Shown here piece by piece: positions 8,847 to 21,605 of a stretch of 64,000 bases of DNA. This DNA comes from Chaunax sp. Z400. Its lineage: Eukaryota > Chordata > Actinopteri > Lophiiformes > Chaunacidae. The notes beneath the pieces are model-generated. The model saw nothing but the letters and a program-made list of their open reading frames with translations, did not search any database and was not told the origin of the DNA. How positions within the stretch are numbered: the stretch's first letter is position 1; each line of letters begins with the position of its first letter. Where the stretch lies: contig CM075185.1 in the NCBI GenBank assembly GCA_037577475.1, forward strand, positions 62,001 through 126,000. The letters are read 5' to 3'. A program made the position numbers and the translations under genes.

Positions 8847-10583
8847 CGGACAAGTGTGGGTTAGGGGTTAGGGTTAGGGTTAGGGTTAGGGTTAAGGGGA
8901 TAAAAACTCAATCGGGGCCCTACCCGGGTTGGTAACTTTTGAACGGAAGGTCGTAGAGACTCGGGGATAAGCTCTTTCAACGGTTTTATGGGGTCTCCAA
9001 GAACGTCAGCAGGTAAACCGAGTCTCTACGACTTACGGTTCCCGAGATATGACATGTATTTTTGGTGATTTTTGGAATTTTTGTATCTCGGGAACGGAAG
9101 GTCGTAGAGACTCGGGGAGAAGTCTGGCGTGTTCAGAGACCACGAATTATGTCCGACGGATCATGGTCCCGAGTCTCTACGACCTTCCGTTCCCGAGTTA
9201 TACTCAAGTTTATTTTCCAATTGAAGCAAATGGGGTTTGGTTCGCCTATAGTGAATGTGTGTATCTCGGAAACGGAAGGTCGTAGAGACTCGGGACCAAC
9301 GTCCGTCTAGGGGTTTATGTGGTCTCTGAGAACACCAGTCTTTGTCCCGAGTCTGTGCGACCTTCCTTTCCCGAGATATGACATGTCCAGTAGGGGCGTA
9401 TTTTGAATGTCTGTATCTCGGGAACGGAAGGTCGTAGAGACTCGTGGAGAAGTCTGGCGTGTTCAGAGACCACGAATTATGTCGGACGGATCATGGTCCC
9501 GAGTCTCTACGACCTTCCGTTCCCGAGTTATACTCAAGTTTATTTTCCCATTGAAGTGAATGGGGTTTGGTTCGCCTATAGTGAATGTGTGTATCTCGGA
9601 AACGGAAGGTCGTAGAGACTCGGGACCAACGTCCGTCTAGGGGTTTATGTGGTCTCTGAGAACACCAGTCTTTGTCCCGACTCTGTGCGACCTTCCTTTC
9701 CCGAGATATGACATGTCCAGTAGGGGCGTATTTTGAATGTCTGTATCTCGGGAACGGAAGGTCGTAGAGACTCGGGGATAAGCTCTTTCAATGGTTTTAT
9801 GGGGTCTCCAAGAATGCCAGCGGGTAAACCGAGTCTCTAGGACTTACGGTTCCCGAGATATGACATGTATTTTTGGTGATTTTTGGAATTTTTGTATCTC
9901 GGGAACGGAAGGTCTTAGAGACTCGGGGAGAAGTCTGGCGTGTTCAGAGACCACGAATTATGTCCGACGGATCATGGTCCCGAGTCTCTACGACCTTCCG
10001 TTCCCGAGTTATACTCAAGTTTATTTTCCCATTGAAGTGAATGGGGTTTGGTTCGCCTATAGTGAATGTGTGTATCTCGGAAACGGAAGGTCGTAGAGAC
10101 TCGGCACCAACGTCCGTCTAGGGGTTTATGTGGTCTCTGAGAACACCAGTCTTCGTCCCGAGTCTGTGCGACCTTCCTTTCCCGAGATATGACATGTCCA
10201 GTAGGGGCGTATTTTGAATGTCTGTATCTCGGGAACGGAAGGTCGTAGAGACTCGTGGAGAAGTGTGGCGTGTTCAGAGACCACGAATTATGTCGGACGG
10301 ATCATGGTCCCGAGTCTCTACGACCTTCCGTTCCCGAGTTATACTCAAGTTTATTTTCCCATTGAAGTGAATGGGGTTTGGTTCGCCTATAGTGAATGTG
10401 TGTATCTCGGAAACGGAAGGTCGTAGAGACTCGGGACCAACGTCCGTCTAGGGGTTTATGTGGTCTCTGAGAACACCAGTCTTTGTCCCGAGTCTGTGCG
10501 ACCTTCCTTTCCCGAGATATGACATGTCCAGTAGGGGCGTATTTTGAATGTCTATCTCGGGAACGGAAGGTCGTAGAGACTCG
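8847..10583 (+). repeat. Unit T-A-BC-BC-A-BC-BC (1737 bp)
   Basis: T 8847, A 8964, B 9115, C 9293, B 9445, C 9623, A 9775, B 9926, C 10104, B 10256, C 10434. The last C is 150 bp because GT is missing (GAATGTCTATCTCGG). A 9775 has GGTCTTAG in its direct core and C 10104 begins GGCACCAACG; both recur in the unit at 14062. This is the first part of copy 1 of the large higher-order repeat. Confidence 0.93.
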
Positions 10584-11181
10584 CGGACAAGTGTGGGTTA
10601 GGGGTTAGGGTTAGGGTTAGGGTTAGGGTTAAGGGGATAAAAACTCAATCGGGGCCCTATCCGGGTTGGTAACTTTTGAACGGAAGGTCGTAGAGACTCG
10701 GGGATAAGCTCTTTCAACGGTTTTATGGGGTCTCCAAGAACGTCAGCAGGTAAACCGAGTCTCTACGACTTACGGTTCCCGAGATATGACATGTATTTTT
10801 GGTGATTTTTGGAATTTTTGTATCTCGGGAACGGAAGGTCGTAGAGACTCGGGGAGAAGTCTGGCGTGTTCAGAGACCACGAATTATGTCGGACGGATCA
10901 TGGTCCCGAGTCTCTACGACCTTCCGTTCCCGAGTTATACTCAAGTTTATTTTCCCATTGAAGTGAATGGGGTTTGGTTCGCCTATAGTGAATGTGTGAA
11001 TCTCGGAAACGGAAGGTCGTAGAGACTCGGGACCAACGTCCGTCTAGGGGTTTATGTGGTCTCTGAGAACACCAGTCTTTGTCCCGAGTCTGTGCGACCT
11101 TCCTTTCCCGAGATATGACATGTCCAGTAGGGGCGTATTTTGAATGTCTGTATCTCGGGAACGGAAGGTCGTAGAGACTCG
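10584..11181 (+). repeat. Unit T-A-BC (598 bp)
   Basis: T 10584, A 10701, B 10852, C 11030. The T has CCCTATCCGG. It is the middle part of copy 1 of the large repeat, with counterparts at 16610 and 21008. Confidence 0.93.
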
Positions 11182-14061
11182 CGGACAAGTGTGGGTTAGG
11201 GGTTAGGGTTAGGGTTAGGGTTAGGGTTAAGGGGATAAAAACTCAATCGGGGCCCTATCCGGGTTGGTAACTTTTGAACGGAAGGTCGTAGAGACTCGGG
11301 GATAAGCTCTTTCAACGGTTTTATGGGGTCTCCAAGAACGTCAGCAGGTAAACCGAGTCTCTACGACTTACGGTTCCCGAGATATGACATGTATTTTTGG
11401 TGATTTTTGGAATTTTTGTATCTCGGGAACGGAAGGTCGTAGAGACTCGGGGAGAAGTCTGGCGTGTTCAGAGACCACGAATTATGTCCGACGGATCATG
11501 GTCCCGAGTCTCTACGACCTTCCGTTCCCGAGTTATACTCAAGTTTATTTTCCAATTGAAGCAAATGGGGTTTGGTTCGCCTATAGTGAATGTGTGTATC
11601 TCGGAAACGGAAGGTCGTAGAGACTCGGGACCAACGTCCGTCTAGGGGTTTATGTGGTCTCTGAGAACACCAGTCTTTGTCCCGAGTCTGTGCGACCTTC
11701 CTTTCCCGAGATATGACATGTCCAGTAGGGGCGTATTTTGAATGTCTGTATCTCGGGAACGGAAGGTCGTAGAGACTCGTGGAGAAGTCTGGCGTGTTCA
11801 GAGACCACGAATTATGTCGGACGGATCATGGTCCCGAGTCTCTACGACCTTCCGTTCCCGAGTTATACTCAAGTTTATTTTCCCATTGAAGTGAATGGGG
11901 TTTGGTTCGCCTATAGTGAATGTGTGAATCTCGGAAACGGAAGGTCGTAGAGACTCGGGACCAACGTCCGTCTAGGGGTTTATGTGGTCTCTGAGAACAC
12001 CAGTCTTTGTCCCGACTCTGTGCGACCTTCCTTTCCCGAGATATGACATGTCCAGTAGGGGCGTATTTTGAATGTCTGTATCTCGGGAACGGAAGGTCGT
12101 AGAGACTCGGGGATAAGCTCTTTCAATGGTTTTATGGGGTCTCCAAGAATGCCAGCGGGTAAACCGAGTCTCTAGGACTTACGGTTCCCGAGATATGACA
12201 TGTATTTTTGGTGATTTTTGGAATTTTTGTATCTCAGGAACGGAAGGTCGTAGAGACTCGGGGAGAAGTCTGGCGTGTTCAGAGACCACGAATTATGTCC
12301 GACGGATCATGGTCCCGAGTCTCTACGACCTTCCGTTCCCGAGTTATACTCAAGTTTATTTTCCCATTGAAGTGAATGGGGTTTGGTTCGCCTATAGTGA
12401 ATGTGTGTATCTCGGAAACGGAAGGTCGTAGAGACTCCGGACCAACGTCCGTCTAGGGGTTTATGTGGTCTCTGAGAACACCAGTCTTTGTCCCGAGTCT
12501 GTGCGACCTTCCTTTCCCGAGATATGACATGTCCAGTAGGGGCGTATTTTGAATGTCTGTATCTCGGGAACGGAAGGTCGTAGAGACTCGTGGAGAAGTG
12601 TGGAGTGTTCAGAGACCACGAATTATGTCGGACGGATCATGGTCCCGAGTCTCTACGACCTTCCGTTCCCGAGTTATACTCAAGTTTATTTTCCCATTGA
12701 AGTGAATGGGGTTTGGTTCGCCTATAGTGAATGTGTGTATCTCGGAAACGGAAGGTCGTAGAGACTCGGGACCAACGTCCGTCTAGGGGTTTATGTGGTC
12801 TCTGAGAACACCAGTCTTTGTCCCGAGTCTGTGCGACCTTCCTTTCCCGAGATATGACATGTCCAGTAGGGGCGTATTTTGAATGTCTGTATCTCGGGAA
12901 CTGAAGGTCGTAGAGACTCGTGGAGAAGTCTGGCGTGTTCAGAGACCACGAATTATGTCGGACGGATCATGGTCCCGAGTCTCTACGACCTTCCGTTCCC
13001 GAGTTATACTCAAGTTTATTTTCCCATTGAAGTGAATGGGGTTTGGTTCGCCTATAGTGAATGTGTGTATCTCGGAAACGGAAGGTCGTAGAGACTCGGG
13101 ACCAACGTCCGTCTAGGGGTTTATGTGGTCTCTGAGAACACCAGTCTTTGTCCCGAGTCTGTGCGACCTTCCTTTCCCGAGATATGACATGTCCAGTAGG
13201 GGCGTATTTTGAATGTCTGTATCTCGGGAACGGAAGGTCGTAGAGACTCGTGGAGAAGTCTGGCGTGTTCAGAGACCACGAATTATGTCGGACGGATCAT
13301 GGTCCCGAGTCTCTACGACCTTCCGTTCCCGAGTTATACTCAAGTTTATTTTCCCATTGAAGTGAATGGGGTTTGGTTCGCCTATAGTGAATGTGTGTAT
13401 CTCGGAAACGGAAGGTCGTAGAGACTCGGGACCAACGTCCGTCTAGGGGTTTATGTGGTCTCTGAGAACACCAGTCTTTGTCCCGAGTCTGTGGGACCTT
13501 CCTTTCCCGAGATATGACATGTCCAGTAGGGGCGTATTTTGAATGTCTGTATCTCGGGAACGGAAGGTCGTAGAGACTCGGGGATAAGCTCTTTCAATGG
13601 TTTTATGGGGTCTCCAAGAATGCCAGCAGGTAAGCCGAGTCTCTACGACTTACGGTTCCCGAGATATGACATGTATTTTTCGTGATTTTTGGAATGTTTG
13701 TATCTCGGGAACGGAAGGTCGTAGAGACTCGGGGAGAAGTCTGGCGTGTTCAGAGACCACGAATTATGTCCGACGGATCAGGGTCCCGAGTCTCTACGAC
13801 CTTCCGTTCCCGAGTTATACTCAAGTTTATTTTCCCATTGAAGTGAATGGGGTTTGGTTCGCCTATAGTGAATGTGTGTATCTCGGAAACGGAAGGTCGT
13901 AGAGACTCGGGACCAACGTCCGTCTAGGGGTTTATGTGGTCTCTGAGAACACCAGTCTTTGACCCGAGTCTGTGCGACCTTCCTTTCCCGAGATATGACA
14001 TGTCCAGTAGGGGCGTATTTTGAATGTCTGTATCTCGGGAACGGAAGGTCGTAGAGACTCG
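11182..14061 (+). repeat. Unit T-A-BC-BC-A-(BC)x4-A-BC (2880 bp)
   Basis: T 11182, A 11299, B 11450, C 11628, B 11780, C 11958, A 12110, B 12261, C 12439, B 12591, C 12769, B 12921, C 13099, B 13251, C 13429, A 13581, B 13732, C 13910. It is the last part of copy 1. A 13581 is a distinct type (TTTTTCGTGATT, GAATGTTTG, AGCAGGTAAGC) and is followed by a B with GATCAGGGTCCC. Changes I noticed only here: ATCTCAGGAACGG near 12235, GACTCCGGACC near 12436 and GAACTGAAGG near 12902. Confidence 0.93.
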
Positions 14062-16609
14062 CGGACAAGTGTGGGTTAGGGGTTAGGGTTAGGGTTAGGG
14101 TTAGGGTTAAGGGGATAAAAACTCAATCGGGGCCCTACCCGGGTTGGTAACTTTTGAACGGAAGGTCGTAGAGACTCGGGGATAAGCTCTTTCAACGGTT
14201 TTATGGGGTCTCCAAGAACGTCAGCAGGTAAACCGAGTCTCTACGACTTACGGTTCCCGAGATATGACATGTATTTTTGGTGATTTTTGGAATTTTTGTA
14301 TCTCGGGAACGGAAGGTCGTAGAGACTCGTGGAGAAGTGTGGCGTGTTCAGAGACCACGAATTATGTCGGACGGATCATGGTCCCGAGTCTCTACGACCT
14401 TCCGTTCCCGAGTTATACTCAAGTTTATTTTCCAATTGAAGCAAATGGGGTTTGGTTCGCCTATAGTGAATGTGTGTATCTCGGAAACGGAAGGTCGTAG
14501 AGACTCGGGACCAACGTCCGTCTAGGGGTTTATGTGGTCTCTGAGAACACCAGTCTTTGTCCCGAGTCTGTGCGACCTTCCTTTCCCGAGATATGACATG
14601 TCCAGTAGGGGCGTATTTTGAATGTCTGTATCTCGGGAACGGAAGGTCGTAGAGACTCGTGGAGAAGTCTGGCGTGTTCAGAGACCACGAATTATGTCGG
14701 ACGGATCATGGTCCCGAGTCTCTACGACCTTCCGTTCCCGAGTTATACTCAAGTTTATTTTCCCATTGAAGTGAATGGGGTTTGGTTCGCCTATAGTGAA
14801 TGTGTGTATCTCGGAAACGGAAGGTCGTAGAGACTCGGGACCAACGTCCGTCTAGGGGTTTATGTGGTCTCTGAGAACACCAGTCTTTGTCCCGACTCTG
14901 TGCGACCTTCCTTTCCCGAGATATGACATGTCCAGTAGGGGCGTATTTTGAATGTCTGTATCTCGGGAACGGAAGGTCGTAGAGACTCGGGGATAAGCTC
15001 TTTCAATGGTTTTATGGGGTCTCCAAGAATGCCAGCGGGTAAACCGAGTCTCTAGGACTTACGGTTCCCGAGATATGACATGTATTTTTGGTGATTTTTG
15101 GAATTTTTGTATCTCGGGAACGGAAGGTCTTAGAGACTCGGGGAGAAGTCTGGCGTGTTCAGAGACCACGAATTATGTCCGACGGATCATGGTCCCGAGT
15201 CTCTACGACCTTCCGTTCCCGAGTTATACTCAAGTTTATTTTCCCATTGAAGTGAATGGGGTTTGGTTCGCCTATAGTGAATGTGTGTATCTCGGAAACG
15301 GAAGGTCGTAGAGACTCGGCACCAACGTCCGTCTAGGGGTTTATGTGGTCTCTGAGAACACCAGTCTTCGTCCCGAGTCTGTGCGACCTTCCTTTCCCGA
15401 GATATGACATGTCCAGTAGGGGCGTATTTTGAATGTCTGTATCTCGGGAACGGAAGGTCGTAGAGACTCGTGGAGAAGTGTGGCGTGTTCAGAGACCACG
15501 AATTATGTCGGACGGATCATGGTCCCGAGTCTCTACGACCTTCCGTTCCCGAGTTATACTCAAGTTTATTTTCCCATTGAAGTGAATGGGGTTTGGTTCG
15601 CCTATAGTGAATGTGTGTATCTCGGAAACGGAAGGTCGTAGAGACTCGGGACCAACGTCCGTCTAGGGGTTTATGTGGTCTCTGAGAACACCAGTCTTTG
15701 TCCCGATTCTGTGCGACCTTCCTTTCCCGAGATATGACATGTCCAGTAGGGGCGTATTTTGAATGTCTGTATCTCGGGAACGGAAGGTCGTAGAGACTCG
15801 GGGATAAGCTCTTTCAATGATTTTATGGGGTCTCCAAGAATGCCAGCGGGTAAACCGAGTCTCTACGACTTACGGTTCCCGAGATATGACATGTATTTTT
15901 GGTGATTTTTGGAATTTTTGTATCTCGGGAACGGAAGGTCGTAGAGACTCGGGGAGAAGTCTGGCGTGTTCAGAGACCACGAATTATGTCCGACGGATCA
16001 TGGTCCCGAGTCTCTACGACCTTCCGTTCCCGAGTTATACTCAAGTTTATTTTCCCATTGAAGTGAATGGGGTTTGGTTCGCCTATAGTGAATGTGTGTA
16101 TCTCGGAAACGGAAGGTCGTAGAGACTCGGCACCAACGTCCGTCTAGGGGTTTATGTGGTCTCTGAGAACACCAGTCTTCGTCCCGAGTCTGTGCGACCT
16201 TCCTTTCCCGAGATATGACATGTCCAGTAGGGGCGTATTTTGAATGTCTGTATCTCGGGAACGGAAGGTCGTAGAGACTCGTGGAGAAGTGTGGCGTGTT
16301 CAGAGACCACGAATTATGTCGGACGGATCATGGTCCCGAGTCTCTACGACCTTCCGTTCCCGAGTTATACTCAAGTTTATTTTCCCATTGAAGTGAATGG
16401 GGTTTGGTTCGCCTATAGTGAATGTGTGTATCTCGGAAACGGAAGGTCGTAGAGACTCGGGACCAACGTCCGTCTAGGGGTTTATGTGGTCTCTGAGAAC
16501 ACCAGTCTTTGTCCCGAGTCTGTGCGACCTTCCTTTCCCGAGATATGACATGTCCAGTAGGGGCGTATTTTGAATGTCTATCTCGGGAACGGAAGGTCGT
16601 AGAGACTCG
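14062..16609 (+). repeat. Unit T-A-BC-BC-(A-BC-BC)x2 (2548 bp)
   Basis: T 14062, A 14179, B 14330, C 14508, B 14660, C 14838, A 14990, B 15141, C 15319, B 15471, C 15649, A 15801, B 15952, C 16130, B 16282, C 16460 (150 bp, GT missing). It is the 8847 unit with the 811-bp A-BC-BC insert doubled. B 14330 is a hybrid: a TGGAGAAGTGTGGCG left arm typical of B after C, with the GAAGCAAATG spacer typical of B after A. Confidence 0.93.
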
Positions 16610-17207
16610 CGGACAAGTGTGGGTTAGGGGTTAGGGTTAGGGTTAGGGTTAGGGTTAAGGGGATAAAAACTCAATCGGGGCCCTATCCGGGTTGGTAACT
16701 TTTGAACGGAAGGTCGTAGAGACTCGGGGATAAGCTCTTTCAACGGTTTTATGGGGTCTCCAAGAACGTCAGCAGGTAAACCGAGTCTCTACGACTTACG
16801 GTTCCCGAGATATGACATGTATTTTTGGTGATTTTTGGAATTTTTGTATCTCGGGAACGGAAGGTCGTAGAGACTCGGGGAGAAGTCTGGCGTGTTCAGA
16901 GACCACGAATTATGTCGGACGGATCATGGTCCCGAGTCTCTACGACCTTCCGTTCCCGAGTTATACTCAAGTTTATTTTCCCATTGAAGTGAATGGGGTT
17001 TGGTTCGCCTATAGTGAATGTGTGAATCTCGGAAACGGAAGGTCGTAGAGACTCGGGACCGACGTCCGTCTAGGGGTTTATGTGGTCTCTGAGAACACCA
17101 GTCTTTGTCCCGAGTCTGTGCGACCTTCCTTTCCCGAGATATGACATGTCCAGTAGGGGCGTATTTTGAATGTCTGTATCTCGGGAACGGAAGGTCGTAG
17201 AGACTCG
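16610..17207 (+). repeat. Unit T-A-BC (598 bp)
   Basis: T 16610, A 16727, B 16878, C 17056. C 17056 begins GGACCGACGTCC, a change absent from the counterparts at 11030 and 21454. Confidence 0.93.
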
Positions 17208-20087
17208 CGGACAAGTGTGGGTTAGGGGTTAGGGTTAGGGTTAGGGTTAGGGTTAAGGGGATAAAAACTCAATCGGGGCCCTATCCGGGTTGGTAACTTT
17301 TGAACGGAAGGTCGTAGAGACTCGGGGATAAGCTCTTTCAACGGTTTTATGGGGTCTCCAAGAACGTCAGCAGGTAAACCGAGTCTCTACGACTTACGGT
17401 TCCCGAGATATGACATGTATTTTTGGTGATTTTTGGAATTTTTGTATCTCGGGAACGGAAGGTCGTAGAGGCTCGGGGAGAAGTCTGGCGTGTTCAGAGA
17501 CCACGAATTATGTCCGACGGATCATGGTCCCGAGTCTCTACGACCTTCCGTTCCCGAGTTATACTCAAGTTTATTTTCCAATTGAAGCAAATGGGGTTTG
17601 GTTCGCCTATAGTGAATGTGTGTATCTCGGAAACGGAAGGTCGTAGAGACTCGGGACCAACGTCCGTCTAGGGGTTTATGTGGTCTCTGAGAACACCAGT
17701 CTTTGTCCCGAGTCTGTGCGACCTTCCTTTCCCGAGATATGACATGTCCAGTAGGGGCGTATTTTGAATGTCTGTATCTCGGGAACGGAAGGTCGTAGAG
17801 ACTCGTGGAGAAGTCTGGCGTGTTCAGAGACCACGAATTATGTCGGACGGATCATGGTCCCGAGTCTCTACGACCTTCCGTTCCCGAGTTATACTCAAGT
17901 TTATTTTCCCATTGAAGTGAATGGGGTTTGGTTCGCCTATAGTGAATGTGTGAATCTCGGAAACGGAAGGTCGTAGAGACTCGGGACCAACGTCCGTCTA
18001 GCGGTTTATGTGGTCTCTGAGAACACCAGTCTTTGTCCCGACTCTGTGCGACCTTCCTTTCCCGAGATATGACATGTCCAGTAGGGGCGTATTTTGAATG
18101 TCTGTATCTCGGGAACGGAAGGTCGTAGAGACTCGGGGATAAGCTCTTTCAATGGTTTTATGGGGTCTCCAAGAATGCCAGCGGGTAAACCGAGTCTCTA
18201 GGACTTACGGTTCCCGAGATATGACATGTATTTTTGGTGATTTTTGGAATTTTTGTATCTCGGGAACGGAAGGTCGTAGAGACTCGGGGAGAAGTCTGGC
18301 GTGTTCAGAGACCACGAATTATGTCCGACGGATCATGGTCCCGAGTCTCTACGACCTTCCGTTCCCGAGTTATACTCAAGTTTATTTTCCCATTGAAGTG
18401 AATGGGGTTTGGTTCGCCTATAGTGAATGTGTGTATCTCGGAAACGGAAGGTCGTAGAGACTCGGGACCAACGTCCGTCTAGGGGTTTATGTGGTCTCTG
18501 AGAACACCAGTCTTTGTCCCGAGTCTGTGCGACCTTCCTTTCCCGAGATATGACATGTCCAGTAGGGGCGTATTTTGAATGTCTGTATCTCGGGAACGGA
18601 AGGTCGTAGAGACTCGTGGAGAAGTGTGGAGTGTTCAGAGACCACGAATTATGTCGGACGGATCATGGTCCCGAGTCTCTACGACCTTCCGTTCCCGAGT
18701 TATACTCAAGTTTATTTTCCCATTGAAGTGAATGGGGTTTGGTTCGCCTATAGTGAATGTGTGTATCTCGGAAACGGAAGGTCGTAGAGACTCGGGACCA
18801 ACGTCCGTCTAGGGGTTTATGTGGTCTCTGAGAACACCAGTCTTTGTCCCGAGTCTGTGCGACCTTCCTTTCCCGAGATATGACATGTCCAGTAGGGGCG
18901 TATTTTGAATGTCTGTATCTCGGGAACGGAAGGTCGTAGAGACTCGTGGAGAAGTCTGGCGTGTTCAGAGACCACGAATTATGTCGGACGGATCATGGTC
19001 CCGAGTCTCTACGACCTTCCGTTCCCGAGTTATACTCAAGTTTATTTTCCCATTGAAGTGAATGGGGTTTGGTTCGCCTATAGTGAATGTGTGTATCTCG
19101 GAAACGGAAGGTCGTAGAGACTCGGGACCAACGTCCGTCTAGGGGTTTATGTGGTCTCTGAGAACACCAGTCTTTGTCCCGAGTCTGTGCGACCTTCCTT
19201 TCCCGAGATATGACATGTCCAGTAGGGGCGTATTTTGAATGTCTGTATCTCGGGAACGGAAGGTCGTAGAGACTCGTGGAGAAGTCTGGCGTGTTCAGAG
19301 ACCACGAATTATGTCGGACGGATCATGGTCCCGAGTCTCTACGACCTTCCGTTCCCGAGTTATACTCAAGTTTATTTTCCCATTGAAGTGAATGGGGTTT
19401 GGTTCGCCTATAGTGAATGTGTGTATCTCGGAAACGGAAGGTCGTAGAGACTCGGGACCAACGTCCGTCTAGGGGTTTATGTGGTCTCTGAGAACACCAG
19501 TCTTTGTCCCGAGTCTGTGGGACCTTCCTTTCCCGAGATATGACATGTCCAGTAGGGGCGTATTTTGAATGTCTGTATCTCGGGAACGGAAGGTCGTAGA
19601 GACTCGGGGATAAGCTCTTTCAATGGTTTTATGGGGTCTCCAAGAATGCCAGCAGGTAAGCCGAGTCTCTACGACTTACGGTTCCCGAGATATGACATGT
19701 ATTTTTCGTGATTTTTGGAATGTTTGTATCTCGGGAACGGAAGGTCGTAGAGACTCGGGGAGAAGTCTGGCGTGTTCAGAGACCACGAATTATGTCCGAC
19801 GGATCAGGGTCCCGAGTCTCTACGACCTTCCGTTCCCGAGTTATACTCAAGTTTATTTTCCCATTGAAGTGAATGGGGTTTGGTTCGCCTATAGTGAATG
19901 TGTGTATCTCGGAAACGGAAGGTCGTAGAGACTCGGGACCAACGTCCGTCTAGGGGTTTATGTGGTCTCTGAGAACACCAGTCTTTGACCCGAGTCTGTG
20001 CGACCTTCCTTTCCCGAGATATGACATGTCCAGTAGGGGCGTATTTTGAATGTCTGTATCTCGGGAACGGAAGGTCGTAGAGACTCG
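17208..20087 (+). repeat. Unit T-A-BC-BC-A-(BC)x4-A-BC (2880 bp)
   Basis: T 17208, A 17325, B 17476, C 17654, B 17806, C 17984, A 18136, B 18287, C 18465, B 18617, C 18795, B 18947, C 19125, B 19277, C 19455, A 19607, B 19758, C 19936. It ends copy 2 of the large repeat. A 17325 has GTAGAGGCTCGG in its core, shared with A 21723 but not A 11299, so copies 2 and 3 are the closest pair. C 17984 has CTAGCGGTTT, not seen elsewhere. Confidence 0.93.
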
Positions 20088-21007
20088 CGGACAAGTGTGG
20101 GTTAGGGGTTAGGGTTAGGGTTAGGGTTAAGGGGATAAAAACTCAATCGGGGCCCTACCCGGGTTGGTAACTTTTGAACGGAAGGTCGTAGAGACTCGGG
20201 GATAAGCTCTTTCAACGGTTTTATGGGGTCTCCAAGAACGTCAGCAGGTAAACCGAGTCTCTACGACTTACGGTTCCCGAGATATGACATGTATTTTTGG
20301 TGATTTTTGGAATTTTTGTATCTCGGGAACGGAAGGTCGTAGAGACTCGGGGAGAAGTCTGGCGTGTTCAGAGACCACGAATTATGTCCGACGGATCATG
20401 GTCCCGAGTCTCTACGACCTTCCGTTCCCGAGTTATACTCAAGTTTATTTTCCCATTGAAGTGAATGGGGTTTGGTTCGCCTATAGTGAATGTGTGTATC
20501 TCGGAAACGGAAGGTCGTAGAGACTCGGGACCAACGTCCGTCTAGGGGTTTATGTGGTCTCTGAGAACACCAGTCTTCGTCCCGAGTCTGTGCGACCTTC
20601 CTTTCCCGAGATATGACATGTCCAGTAGGGGCGTATTTTGAATGTCTGTATCTCGGGAACGGAAGGTCGTAGAGACTCGTGGAGAAGTGTGGAGTGTTCA
20701 GAGACCACGAATTATGTCGGACGGATCATGGTCCCGAGTCTCTACGACCTTCCGTTCCCGAGTTATACTCAAGTTTATTTTCCCATTGAAGTGAATGGGG
20801 TTTGGTTCGCCTATAGTGAATGTGTGTATCTCGGAAACGGAAGGTCGTAGAGACTCGGGACCAACGTCCGTCTAGGGGTTTATGTGGTCTCTGAGAACAC
20901 CAGTCTTTGTCCCGAGTCTGTGCGACCTTCCTTTCCCGAGATATGACATGTCCAGTAGGGGCGTATTTTGAATGTCTATCTCGGGAACGGAAGGTCGTAG
21001 AGACTCG
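20088..21007 (+). repeat. Unit T-A-BC-BC (920 bp), 111-bp T
   Basis: T 20088 (111 bp, one hexamer fewer), A 20199, B 20350, C 20528, B 20680, C 20858 (150 bp, GT missing). It matches the 8847 and 14062 units without any 811-bp insert and starts copy 3. Confidence 0.93.
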
Positions 21008-21605
21008 CGGACAAGTGTGGGTTAGGGGTTAGGGTTAGGGTTAGGGTTAGGGTTAAGGGGATAAAAACTCAATCGGGGCCCTATCCGGGTTGGTAACTTT
21101 TGAACGGAAGGTCGTAGAGACTCGGGGATAAGCTCTTTCAACGGTTTTATGGGGTCTCCAAGAACGTCAGCAGGTAAACCGAGTCTCTACGACTTACGGT
21201 TCCCGAGATATGACATGTATTTTTGGTGATTTTTGGAATTTTTGTATCTCGGGAACGGAAGGTCGTAGAGACTCGGGGAGAAGTCTGGCGTGTTCAGAGA
21301 CCACGAATTATGTCGGACGGATCATGGTCCCGAGTCTCTACGACCTTCCGTTCCCGAGTTATACTCAAGTTTATTTTCCCATTGAAGTGAATGGGGTTTG
21401 GTTCGCCTATAGTGAATGTGTGAATCTCGGAAACGGAAGGTCGTAGAGACTCGGGACCAACGTCCGTCTAGGGGTTTATGTGGTCTCTGAGAACACCAGT
21501 CTTTGTCCCGAGTCTGTGCGACCTTCCTTTCCCGAGATATGACATGTCCAGTAGGGGCGTATTTTGAATGTCTGTATCTCGGGAACGGAAGGTCGTAGAG
21601 ACTCG
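21008..21605 (+). repeat. Unit T-A-BC (598 bp)
   Basis: T 21008, A 21125, B 21276, C 21454. It is the middle part of copy 3, 4398 bp after its counterpart at 16610. Confidence 0.93.
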
